A DNA stretch of 64,000 bases from Chloroflexi bacterium TSY (GTDB lineage Bacteria; Chloroflexota; Anaerolineae; Caldilineales; Caldilineaceae). Location of the stretch: the NCBI GenBank assembly GCA_019217005.1, contig JAHBNG010000011.1, positions 124,001-188,000 on the forward strand, in the 5' to 3' direction. The notes beneath the pieces are model-generated. The model saw only the letters and a list, made by a program, of their open reading frames with translations. It ran no database searches and was not told the DNA's origin. Positions 48,432 to 56,844 of the stretch are shown here, one piece after another. The position numbers and the translations under genes were made by a program. Every line of letters starts with the position of its first letter. Within the stretch, counting starts at the first letter, position 1.

Positions 48432-49908
48432 CTTTACTTTCTGGTAAAGGCTTGAGGACAAAGGGAAACCGAAAGGGCGGAAAAGAATCCACCCTGAAAA
48501 ACGGGATAAAATGTAAAAATAGTGCTCGGCTAGTTTAAGCGGGCATTGAGGCGGCGATGAGCGAGAACGCCTTTAGGTAAATGGTGTGAAACCGAGGCCT
48601 TTTTCCGAAAGTCAGGGTCGAGTTGGTCAGGAGTTGGAAAAAGAGCACTCGAGAGAACACGGCGCAGCCTGCCGGGAGTGGATTGAGGCTCGATCCCAGT
48701 AGCCAGTCGGTATGGGAGGAAGAGAAGCGGCTAAATGGGAAAGAAGATTGCCAGCCAGCAGCCCCAGTTCAAAGCGGAAACAAGCCTCATCGGCATGAAC
48801 AAATTGACGATGTAAGCCAATCATCTGCTTGGAAGCCAAGGGGGGAGGTTCAACAGGCCAGCGTTCCAGGTAGACAAGATAAATGGTTTCAGGCTGCAAA
48901 GTCATAACGGTCGCCAAAACCAAAGGTGTGTTGTAGGCCGGATCCTGAATGACGTAAATCGAGTAGGTACGGTTGGCTGTATCCACCTTGGTTGTTCTGG
49001 GGACGAGATTGTGCCATGCTTGATAGCAAATCAGGCGACCACTATAGAGAAAGCGACCAGACGAGTCCGGAGTTGTAGCCTCGAGTCGCTTTCCTTATAG
49101 CTGCGAGAGAGCGGACGCACAATATCACCATATTCAGGTGGTCTGCCTTTTCTTTGCGTTTGGGGAACTCATTGCGGCGCACTGTGCAGTTAATGGCTTC
49201 CGCAGGACAAATCGGTCGATGCCGCTTTCTAGCATTTCTCTGATTGTAAACCCGGCATCGACCACCGCCACTTCGTCTGACTCCAGTGATTTCTTCGTCT
49301 CTTTCAGCAGCTTTTTCCGAAACTCACTTTCCTTTGTTCCAACCGTGCATCTCATGATTGCCTTGAGCAGTGGCACTCGCTTCCCGCCTATCTCCCCCGA
49401 GCTTATCATCACTCCAAAGATGAGCGGGCAATGCCCGACGAGCCGTTGAGTTATAGAGTCGGTTCACTTTCCCTTGCAGCTTCGGTCGCCAGAACCCTGT
49501 GATATCTATGCTTTTCACTCGGTACCCTTCTAACTTTTGCCTCCCATTCCCCTTTCCACTTCTTCTTGCCACGACCCCAGCAGACTTGTGATATCCCATG
49601 ATCCATATCGAGCTCCACCAGCTTCGCCGGAGCTCCTCATCTTCAAACCCGCTTTCTTTCAATGCGCTATGGATTGCTCCTCGACTTTTCAGAAACGACC
49701 CATTCAGCATTGCCCACATCAGACGCATTACATTTACGTTTGTTCCCATCGGCGTTACTTGCAATACATTCATCAGTACTGCTATAGTTATTTCTGGCGC
49801 GGTTAGCATTCCTTCCTCCTTTTTGGGTTCTCTACCTTTAGGATGAACTGCTAACCGCTTTTTGTCACATTTCTCACCTCATCTCTTTTCTTTTACCAGA
49901 AAGTAAAG
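48432..49908 (-). mobile_element. IS4-superfamily insertion sequence, third locus
   Basis: 1477 bp, same CTTTACTTTCTGGTAAA ends as 6443-7946 but inserted in the opposite orientation and diverged. Perfect 6-bp target duplication TTGTTA (48426-48431, 49909-49914). Confidence 0.92.
48535..49809 (-). pseudogene. IS4-superfamily transposase, degenerate
   Basis: Same transposase family member as at 6542-7837. It starts at ATG 49809 (MLTAPEITIAVLMNVLQVTP) and is recoverable in at least three pieces: 49809-49324, 49412-49134 and 48986-48627. The signature YLERWPVEPPPLASK differs from the intact copy by one residue (P for H), so Y, R, E and K are kept. Frame changes near 49420, 49130 and 48620, plus small deletions, make it non-functional as written; the intact transposase elsewhere could still mobilise it in trans. 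Confidence 0.85.
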
Positions 49909-50098
49909 TTGTTATGGTTTGCTGGGAATTGACCCGCGGCGCCATGCAACCGCCGCGATAGGGAAGACAAATACAAGATTGTTGATTGACTTTCTGGTTG
50001 ATTGGCTTGAAACAGAATGATTTTTGTAGCTGTTCCGCATGTCAGCTATCAGCTTGACGCGTTTAAGCAGCTTGTCTCGACAGGGAAGTGTATTGTTC

Positions 50099-50231
50099 TA
50101 TGACATCGACACCTCTAGAAATCGGCTCCATCGCGACCCCCTGCATGCGCTACTTCAGGAGAGTCACAGGCCAAATGGGGGGGTCGCGAACAAACCGAAC
50201 AGCTCAGGTGTCGATCTCATAAAACAGTACA
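50099..50231. mobile_element. R3 double-hairpin MITE, second locus
   Basis: 133 bp starting TGTATTGTTCTATGACATCG and ending with ...GGTGTCGATCTCATAAAACA plus GTACA. Homologous to 10767-10907. Flanks GGAAG and GGAAA are compatible with a slightly mutated 5-bp duplication. Located between the creatininase remnant and the racemase-family gene. Confidence 0.75.
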
Positions 50232-50281
50232 GGAAAGTGCCGAGCTGATGGCTGACTCGCTGAATGCTTACCGATTTTTTT

Positions 50282-51400
50282 ATGAAAATCACCACAATTG
50301 AAACAATCCCCGTGCGCGTTTCTGTGGACCGACGGGTAGGACAAGTCAAAGATGCCAAAGGGTTCCGCTTTACATCGCATTTGGTTGTCATCCTGATTCG
50401 CACAGACGTCGGTATTGAGGGCATTGGCGAAGTCAATGGTTCCCCAGACTGGAGTGGTGAGACCTATTTGGGGGCCAAGGCGCTGATCGACCTCCACTTT
50501 GCCCCACGCTTGATCGGCGAGGACCCGCGACGCATTCGCTATTGTATGGCCAAGCTTGAACGAACTTTCGCCAACCCCTTTGCCAAAGCGGGAATAGAGA
50601 TGGCGCTCTTTGACATCCTGGGCAAGTCGCTCAATACACCGCTTTATCAATTGCTGGGTGGTGCGGTACGTTCCTCTGACTTGCCGATACGTTTCCCCAT
50701 CATGCCGGTGGGACCTCAAGAATCAGCCGAGGCCGCCCAACGAATTGTGGGGGAGGGGTGCCGCACGATCAAACTTAAAGTGGGTCATGATCCATTGGCT
50801 GATGATCTCGAACGTGTACGGAGAGTTCGTGAGGCAATTGGCGCAGACGTGCGGTTAACAGTAGATGCCAATGGCGGTTGGTCTGTCAATGAAGCGACTC
50901 GAGCGTCGGTTCCGCTTGAGGAATATGGAGTAGCCTTTGTCGAACAGCCAGTCCATCGCCTAGATTTGGATGGAATGGCACGGGTACGCAGTCAAAGCCG
51001 GTTACCGATCATGGCCGATGAAGCAATCTTTACGACGCAAGACGCATTGAATTGCATTCAGAAAGAAGCGGCCGACATCATCAGCGTCTATCCGGGAAAG
51101 AACGGTGGGATTCTCAACACTATTGCCATTGTGGAAATGGCTGAGGCTGCTGGTGTGCATTGTGCTATCGGAAGCAACTTGGAGTGGGATATTGCCTCTG
51201 CCGCAATGGCTCACGTGACAGTTGCGCTGCCCAATATCGCCGTCGAGCGGTATGCCGCCGACCTTATCGGTCCGCTCTTCCACATCGAGCATGCCCTGGA
51301 GAAACCTCTCACCACTCACGCATGGCACGTGACAGTTCCCCAAGAAGCAGGTCTTGGAGTGACGCTCAACCCGGATCGATTGGCCGAACTGCGCATTTGA
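50282..51400 (+). CDS. Mandelate racemase/muconate lactonizing enzyme family protein
   Basis: 372 aa, enolase superfamily. ATG 50282 (MKITTIETIPVRV) is the likely start although the frame is open to 50264. Capping domain residues 1-125, then the barrel with Lys164-x-Lys166 (TIKLKVGHD), metal ligands Asp195 (TVDANGGW), Glu221 (FVEQP) and Asp246 (MADEAIF), and Lys273 (YPGKNGG) as the opposing acid/base. This Lys/Lys arrangement is that of the muconate-lactonizing/dipeptide-epimerase subgroup, so a cycloisomerase, dehydratase or epimerase reaction on a carboxylate is expected; the substrate cannot be read from sequence. Intact, soluble, plus strand, between the creatininase remnant and a convergent peptide transporter operon. 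Confidence 0.9.
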   Translation: MKITTIETIPVRVSVDRRVGQVKDAKGFRFTSHLVVILIRTDVGIEGIGEVNGSPDWSGETYLGAKALIDLHFAPRLIGEDPRRIRYCMAKLERTFANPFAKAGIEMALFDILGKSLNTPLYQLLGGAVRSSDLPIRFPIMPVGPQESAEAAQRIVGEGCRTIKLKVGHDPLADDLERVRRVREAIGADVRLTVDANGGWSVNEATRASVPLEEYGVAFVEQPVHRLDLDGMARVRSQSRLPIMADEAIFTTQDALNCIQKEAADIISVYPGKNGGILNTIAIVEMAEAAGVHCAIGSNLEWDIASAAMAHVTVALPNIAVERYAADLIGPLFHIEHALEKPLTTHAWHVTVPQEAGLGVTLNPDRLAELRI

Positions 51401-51554
51401 TCGTCATTATCCAATGTCAATAAGTTAGCAGTAGGTGGAAGGTCCGTATTCAGTGCTGGCGATATGGACTCTTGCAAACCAACCAGATTCTCGACTGGTA
51501 TCACGCAACACGCAATACGTACGTTCTATGGGGTATTTATTTTCTGGACCGGCC

Positions 51555-52369
51555 TTATATTCGGCGCATGTGAGGATCGAGCGCCTCGCGCAAACCATCT
51601 CCCACAAAATTAAAACCCAGTACGGTGATAAAGATGGCCAGCCCTGGGAAAGCCGTCAACCAGGGGGCCATGGACATATAGTTTCGCCCAAAGCCCAACA
51701 TGGAACCCCAGGCTGGTGTTGGCGGCTGTACACCCAACCCTAAAAAACTCAACCCCGCCTCGATGAGGATGGCATACCCTACCCCCAACGAAAACTGGAC
51801 CACAATGGGCGAAAGGCTGTTGCGCAGAATCACGCGCCACATGATCTGGGCGTCACGTACGCCGACGGCGCGGGCTGCTTCCATATACTCCTTTTCGCGA
51901 ATAGAGAGCGCACTGGCGCGCGTCAGGCGGGCGAAGGTGGGCGTATAGACGACTCCCACAGCCAGAATCGCATTCAGCAGAGATGGACCCAGCACGGCAA
52001 CGATGAAGATCGCCAATAGCACTGCGGGAAAGGCCAGCAGGGCATCCATTGTGCGCATCAAAACTGTGTCGGCCCAACCACTATAATAGCCGGAGACCAA
52101 CCCAATCATAACGCCTAACACTGATGCAATTCCCATTGATGCGATACCCACCACCAGTGATACACGCGTGCCAAACAAGACACGACTAAAGACATCGCGG
52201 CCAATGGTATCGGTGCCAAAAGTGCAGCGCAGAGCAGGCTAAGCACAATCAAAACACCGAGTGCAGCCAGCCGGTTGCGCAAGATGCTCCTGACAAACTC
52301 GACCATCTGTGCAGGAGCATTGTGCCTACGGTGTGCAGAAGTAGATAATTCAACGGGTTGCGTAGTCAA
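51555..52369 (-). pseudogene. Peptide ABC transporter permease, DppC/OppC type, internal deletion and frameshift
   Basis: The N-terminal piece (52369 to about 52225) encodes EFVRSILRNRLAALGVLIVL, the first membrane helix. The rest (from about 52225 to 51555) encodes FGTDTIGRDVFSRVLFGTRV through DPHMRRI with EAA loop YMEAARAVGVRDAQIMWRV. The usual stretch of about 30 residues between helix 1 and the FGTD-x-x-GRD motif is missing and the frames do not match, so a small deletion has removed it. It would pair with the DppB-type permease encoded 1 bp upstream. The deletion makes the product non-functional unless it is an assembly fault. Confidence 0.85.
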
Positions 52370-52370
52370 T

Positions 52371-53315
52371 TTACTGATAGCGAATGCGCGGATCCAGGTA
52401 GGCGTAGGTGATATCCACCAACAGGTTGACGGTCATAAAGATCAGCGAAATAAAGAGAACGACGCCCTGAACAATGCCATAGTCGCGCTGCTGAATGGCC
52501 TGCAAAAGGAGGGTGCCAATGCCGGGCCAGTTAAAGACAGATTCGGTGATAATCGAGCCGCCTAACAGACTGCCCAATAACACGCCAAAGATCGTCACAA
52601 CCGAAAGCATGGCATTCTTGAGAGCGTGTCGCAAGATCACGAGCCTATCGGTCAATCCTTTGGCTCGCGCAGTGCGGATATAGTCAGCATTCATCACATC
52701 CAGCATACCTGAGCGAATAAAGCGAGTCAGCGGTGCTGCGAGGGCAATACCCAGCGTGATCGCCGGCATCAAGAGAAATTTTAAGCCCATCACCGGATCC
52801 ACCAGCGGAGAAATATAGCCCGACGGTGGCAGCCAGCGCAACGTCACAGCCAGGGTAAGCAAGAGCATCAGACCCAGCCAAAAGCTAGGCATGGCAATCC
52901 CCACCAACGAGAAGAAGGTGGCAAAGAGGGCAATGCCCGAATGCGGACGCACGCTCGATACGATGCCCAGCGGTACGCTAATGACCAGCCCAATGACAAT
53001 GGACGCCAGCGTCAGCCAGATTGTGGCTGGAAAGCGGCGCTGAATGAGCGAAAGTGCAGATTGATGTGAACGCCAGGACGTACCGAAGTCACCCTGGGAC
53101 ACATCCTGTAGCCAAACCAGATATTGTATATAGATCGGCTTGTCCAATCCCATCTCTGCCCGCAATTGGGAATAAGCCTCCTCGCTCGCTTCCAGCCCCA
53201 ACTGAGCCACAACGGGGTCACCAGGAACCAGCCGCAGCACCGTGAAAACCACCACGGAGAAGAGCAGCAGCACAAACACCATTTGCAAGAGCCGACGCAG
53301 GATATATTGTTGCAC
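52371..53315 (-). CDS. Peptide ABC transporter permease, DppB/OppB type
   Basis: Intact 314-aa inner-membrane permease. N-terminal MQQYILRRLLQMVFVLLLFS helix followed by LRLVPGDPVVAQLG, the conserved RxxPGDP motif of this family. Six hydrophobic segments, EAA-type loop YIRTARAKGLTDRLVILRHA, and C-terminal VNLLVDITYAYLDPRIRYQ. Order on the minus strand is binding protein, DppB-type, DppC-type; no ATPase genes are in the window. Imports oligopeptides or related solutes. A composite repeat (53352-53508) lies between it and the binding-protein gene. Confidence 0.93.
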   Translation of the reverse strand: MQQYILRRLLQMVFVLLLFSVVVFTVLRLVPGDPVVAQLGLEASEEAYSQLRAEMGLDKPIYIQYLVWLQDVSQGDFGTSWRSHQSALSLIQRRFPATIWLTLASIVIGLVISVPLGIVSSVRPHSGIALFATFFSLVGIAMPSFWLGLMLLLTLAVTLRWLPPSGYISPLVDPVMGLKFLLMPAITLGIALAAPLTRFIRSGMLDVMNADYIRTARAKGLTDRLVILRHALKNAMLSVVTIFGVLLGSLLGGSIITESVFNWPGIGTLLLQAIQQRDYGIVQGVVLFISLIFMTVNLLVDITYAYLDPRIRYQ

Positions 53316-53351
53316 TCACATCACCCTGTCATCCCGTAATTTTTTCTACGG

Positions 53352-53508
53352 GTGTGTACCAAAAAGTGTGTAAATGAAGCAGGCTCTCTGACTAAGTACT
53401 TATCCGAAAAGTTCTGTGACGATGCATTCTCACTCGAGAAGCTAGTCGGACTCACAACCACTTTTCGGATAGGTTCTAAGCGGTCTTCTTTTACACACTT
53501 TGGGACAC
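53352..53508. repeat. R1 palindromic repeat interrupted by R2
   Basis: The left R1 arm GTGTGTACCAAAAAGTGTGT begins at 53352, the right arm TTTACACACTTTGGGACACC ends near 53508. The R1 centre CTCTCTGACT is split by R2 at 53394-53480. This sits between the binding-protein and permease genes of the peptide transporter operon. Confidence 0.85.
53394..53480. mobile_element. R2 element nested in R1
   Basis: Arms TACTTATCCGAAAAGTTCTG and CCACTTTTCGGATAGGTTCT, flanked by AAG on each side (53394-53396, 53478-53480). The inner part GACGATGCATTCTCACTCGA matches the right half of the R2 at 10641-10970. Confidence 0.8.
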
Positions 53509-53518
53509 CCTGTGTTTT

Positions 53519-55135
53519 CTAGCCCAGCCAGCGCCAATCGTAGAAGTTCGGATACCCCTTCGGCAGCAGTGAGAAGCCTTCTACCTTTGTGTTGGCCGCC
53601 CACTTGATCTCCATTGTTTTGAGCTTCACCAGCGGCGTATCGTCTAGAATGGCAACGTTCATAATCTCCTCATAGATCTTCTTGCGTTCTTCCACATCGG
53701 CGGTGGCCTTCCCCTGATCAAAGAGATCCTCGACTTCCTGATTAAAGTAGCGCATTGGGTTGTTGCCCTGCTCTTTGCGCAACACACTGCTGAAGAGGCC
53801 ATCGGGATCGATCTCGCGGGTGTACCAGGCCAGGGTCATCTCAAAATTGCGCCCCACCCAGCCATCTTCTACATAAAAGGCCCACTCCAGCGGCTCAATC
53901 TCGACCGTTAGACCAATTTCGGCTAGATTGTTCTGGATAATCTCGGCGACCGGCACACCAAAACCGCGGTCGGTGAAGCTGCGGAACGTAATGGTGGTGG
54001 ACGTGTCAAAGCCCGATTCTTCGACCAGCCGGCGCGCTTCGTCCAAATCACGTGCGGGACAATCGATTTCGGTGTAGGCCCAATGGGTTGAGGGGATCAG
54101 GCTGCAGCCCAATTCACCCGATCCAAAGAAGACGTTGTTGAGAATGGCTTCTTTATCAATCGCACGCGAAATGGCTTGACGGAGCAGTTTGTTGTCTTGG
54201 AAAGGCGGTCGCTCATTGCTGAAGATGACGCAGAGATAGGAAGCAGACAGTTCCTGACCCAACAGTTGCAAATTGGGGTCGTCCTCGATCTGCTGATGGA
54301 ATTCGGGTGGAATGTTGGTGGCGATGTCCACCTGTCCACTTTGCAGATTGGCCACGCGCGTCTGGGTTTCAGGAATGGGTGTGGTCATGATCTCATCTGG
54401 CCATTGGGCAAGCTGGTCGGGATTCCAATAGTCTGGATATTTGCCATATAAAACGTGCTCGCCGGGTACCCACTCTACAAACTGATAAGGACCGGTGCCG
54501 ATGGGCATGGTGTCAATCTGCTCGATGGTCTCTTGGTCCACGATGGATGCCGACATGACGGCCAAATTGGGAAAGAAAGTGACATCGGGCTGAGCCAGGC
54601 GAATCACAAACTCATGAGCACCACTTACCTCAAACGTGTCAACAGCAATCATATAGCCAGCAAAACGACCTTTGGGACCGATCTCAAAACCACGATCGAA
54701 AGTGAAGGCAACATCGTCCGCTGTCACCTCTCGTCCTGAATGAAACTGTGCACCCTGCCGCAACTGGAAGATATAGGTCAATCCATCATCGACTATCTCC
54801 CAAGATTCAGCCAAGCTGGGGATGGGGGCCATCATCGTATTGTCATATTCGACCAAGCGGTTGTAGACCAACGCCGCCGGGGGCCAGTCCACGCCGGATT
54901 GCTGAATGCCTGGGTCGAGTTTGAGAATATCAGAATCATAGGCGATCGTGAGCTTGCTTGGTTCAGCAGCGGCTGCGTCATCGCCTGCCGGTGCACCCGT
55001 GGGTGCTGCTGTTTGACAGCCAGCTAGACTCAGCAGGCCAAATGCACCCACGCTGCTTGCTCCGATCTGTAGCAGTTGTCGGCGATTTAGCTTAGAACTC
55101 CGGAAGAAGGTTGGACGGGAGGATGGATGTTGCAT
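53519..55135 (-). CDS. Peptide/solute ABC transporter substrate-binding protein (family 5)
   Basis: About 538 aa. ATG 55135 (MQHPSSRPTFFRSS) follows AAGGAGAGAACC; an in-frame start 7 codons upstream lacks such a site. A Tat-like NRRQLLQIGASS and lipobox LSLAGC direct it to the outer face as a lipoprotein. Family 5 (DppA/OppA/NikA) landmarks: IPSLAESWEIVDDGLTYIFQ, LRQGAQFHSGREVTADDVAF, QAISRAIDKEAILNNVFFG and WDWRWLG-like C terminus (FYDWRWLG). It binds peptides or similar ligands for the DppB/DppC permeases downstream. Intact. Confidence 0.93.
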   Translation of the reverse strand: MQHPSSRPTFFRSSKLNRRQLLQIGASSVGAFGLLSLAGCQTAAPTGAPAGDDAAAAEPSKLTIAYDSDILKLDPGIQQSGVDWPPAALVYNRLVEYDNTMMAPIPSLAESWEIVDDGLTYIFQLRQGAQFHSGREVTADDVAFTFDRGFEIGPKGRFAGYMIAVDTFEVSGAHEFVIRLAQPDVTFFPNLAVMSASIVDQETIEQIDTMPIGTGPYQFVEWVPGEHVLYGKYPDYWNPDQLAQWPDEIMTTPIPETQTRVANLQSGQVDIATNIPPEFHQQIEDDPNLQLLGQELSASYLCVIFSNERPPFQDNKLLRQAISRAIDKEAILNNVFFGSGELGCSLIPSTHWAYTEIDCPARDLDEARRLVEESGFDTSTTITFRSFTDRGFGVPVAEIIQNNLAEIGLTVEIEPLEWAFYVEDGWVGRNFEMTLAWYTREIDPDGLFSSVLRKEQGNNPMRYFNQEVEDLFDQGKATADVEERKKIYEEIMNVAILDDTPLVKLKTMEIKWAANTKVEGFSLLPKGYPNFYDWRWLG

Positions 55136-55155
55136 GGTTCTCTCCTTTTGGGCCA

Positions 55156-55243
55156 TAAGAACCCATCCGAAAAGTGGTTCTGAGTCCGACCAGTTTCTCT
55201 AGTGATGATGGTTCGTCACAGAATTTTTCGGATAAGCTCGAAG
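55156..55243. mobile_element. R2 element
   Basis: Arms AACCCATCCGAAAAGTGGTT and CACAGAATTTTTCGGATAAG, flanked by AAG at 55157-55159 and 55241-55243. Lies 21 bp upstream of the binding-protein start codon, inside the promoter/leader region. Confidence 0.75.
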
Positions 55244-55358
55244 GTTGGGCGATAAAGAAATCGAACGTCAATGATCATTCGTTTCACTACATACTGAGCG
55301 TGGACCGTTGTTAATATTATCACATTGACTCTACTTGTCAAACGGATTTGTCAGAATG

Positions 55359-55476
55359 CAGCAATTTCAAATTGGAGACGGGACAGTGGTGCGGAAGGTG
55401 ACACTCCCGAAATCTCCCACTTTGCGCTGGGTCGTGAAGTGACGGTCACCTGGAACGGTCTAATTTGAAATTGCTG
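55359..55476. mobile_element. R7 MITE, 118 bp, with 9-bp target duplication
   Basis: 15-bp inverted repeats CAGCAATTTCAAATT and AATTTGAAATTGCTG, flanked by perfect GTCAGAATG (55350-55358, 55477-55485). No gene. It contains the first two of the six GTGAC palindromes in this region. Confidence 0.9.
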
Positions 55477-55705
55477 GTCAGAATGGGAGCAGTCACGAGT
55501 TGTCAGTGAGTTTCAGGTTCGGTCGTTCCGGGTGACTGACACTGCCGAACCGCTCAAATGGACGGGCAAACGCATGGCATCGCACCAATTGAAGTGACCG
55601 TCACCCTCCTTTGCTCTCGGTTTTGCGAAAGGTGACTGTCACTTGGCGACCAAGCGAGCGTAAATTTCACTGTCGCCGCATCCTTTACCTGGGAGTGACC
55701 GCCAC
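55398..55705. repeat. Cluster of six GTGAC-N-GTCAC-like palindromes
   Basis: GTGACACTCCC (55398), GTGACGGTCAC (55439), GTGACTGACAC (55532), GTGACCGTCAC (55594), GTGACTGTCAC (55632) and GTGACCGCCAC (55695). Three are perfect 11-bp palindromes. They fill the gap between the binding-protein gene and the dioxygenase gene. They could be protein-binding sites or remnants of a short repeat family. Confidence 0.6.
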
Positions 55706-55786
55706 CCGGAGCCACCCTTTGACAACTTTTGCTTGCGCCCATCAGAATCATAGAGCATCGCTGTAATTTAGGGATCACTTGCCCCA

Positions 55787-56578
55787 TTATCTGTCGACCC
55801 AGTGGGCAAAGAGCGGCTTTACGTTGTCTGGCAACCCTTCGTAAACGCCGGTCGGCATCGCGGGTACTTGGTTTTCCCGCTTACCTGTCACTGACTGCAT
55901 CCTCTCCCGCGTGGCAGAGTCAGGCATCAAAACGCTCAGATCCAGCCACCAAGGGGCATAGCGAATGACGATGGCGACGCGTGGTTCATTGGTGATATTG
56001 GGCGCAGTGGCGTGCCAAAGACGACTATCCATCACTAACACATCCCCTGCTTTGCCGGTGGCGTTGACCTCGGTCGGATATGGCTCCAGATCATCAGGAC
56101 CAAAGCCACCTGTGGGGTTATTACTCATGCGATGACTGCCAGAGACGACGAGAGTGCCACCCGTCTCTGGCGTAAAGTCGGCGAGCATCCAGATGGTCGT
56201 CAGGTGCATCACAGCGTCGGGATACGGGGCGGGGATGTGTCCGGCATTGCGTTGGTTAAAGGGCCAATCCGCGTGCCAGCCGCCGCGTACGTTGCCGGGT
56301 TCATTGGTGGTGGCTGTTGTGAAAGAAACACGCGGGAAAGGACCCAGCAGCGTTTCGACCAGCCCCATCAGTCGGCCATCAGCCAGATAGGCAGCGACCG
56401 ACTGATCATGGTTGATCACGCCCGACAGATGGCCAATGTTTTTGGGTGCGTGGGGGTTGCGGTGTTTCTCGGTAGCGGTCAGCACGCCGGCGCGTACTGT
56501 TGCAACCTCGTCGGTTGGAATCACATCCTCGACAACACACCAACCGTCGAGCTTCATGCGATTGAGTAAATCTTCCAT
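55787..56578 (-). CDS. Phytanoyl-CoA dioxygenase (PhyH)-family protein
   Basis: 263-aa Fe(II)/2-oxoglutarate-dependent oxygenase. Iron ligands His102-x-Asp104 (GGWHADWPFN) and His189 (DSRLWHATAPN), with Arg200 (TNEPRVAIVIRY) for the oxoglutarate carboxylate. N-terminal LDGWCVVEDVIPTDEVATVR and the double-stranded beta-helix core GGTLVVSGSHRMSNNP are typical. Hydroxylates a small organic substrate; which one is unknown. On the minus strand, downstream of the glycosidase-like gene with a 266-bp gap, upstream of the peptide-binding-protein gene. These could form a catabolic cluster with the racemase-family and amidohydrolase genes nearby. Confidence 0.9.
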   Translation of the reverse strand: MEDLLNRMKLDGWCVVEDVIPTDEVATVRAGVLTATEKHRNPHAPKNIGHLSGVINHDQSVAAYLADGRLMGLVETLLGPFPRVSFTTATTNEPGNVRGGWHADWPFNQRNAGHIPAPYPDAVMHLTTIWMLADFTPETGGTLVVSGSHRMSNNPTGGFGPDDLEPYPTEVNATGKAGDVLVMDSRLWHATAPNITNEPRVAIVIRYAPWWLDLSVLMPDSATRERMQSVTGKRENQVPAMPTGVYEGLPDNVKPLFAHWVDR

Positions 56579-56844
56579 TGTGTTGACTCCTTATAGAGAT
56601 GTTACTTAAGCTTCGAACAATCGGGTAGTTGGCTCAATCGTATCTCAGAGGGTTGAGAAAAAAGAGCCAGATTGACCATGAAGGAACTGAAGGAATTGAA
56701 GAAAAAGCAGACGCTCCTTTACTCTCTTCGTTTCTGCATGGTTCGATCTCTTCTGTCACCTCCCTGAGACCCTGTTGAACCGGAATATTTTCTATCGAGG
56801 AACAATTGTCCAAAGTTTCAATGACGTGGCTATTACTTTCTTCG

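Larger units (their letters stand above)
47803..50020 (+). pseudogene. Creatininase-family amidohydrolase split by an IS4-type IS
   Basis: Exons 47803-48431 and 49915-50020. Deleting the IS (48432-49908) plus one TTGTTA joins YREHPCY to GLLGIDPRRHATAAIGKTN in frame, giving 244 aa, normal for the family. Motifs: YLPFGALEWHGYHNPVGLDA (metal-binding Glu and His, Asp), FGAGGGHFHWPHSYMVSP, LISGHYPNRSQYLDA and the acidic EIDGDHAAKYETSSML. The family comprises metal-dependent amidohydrolases (creatinine or formamidopyrimidine-type substrates). ATG 47803 is the likely start, right after an R1 repeat. Interrupted C terminus implies loss of function. Confidence 0.88.
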
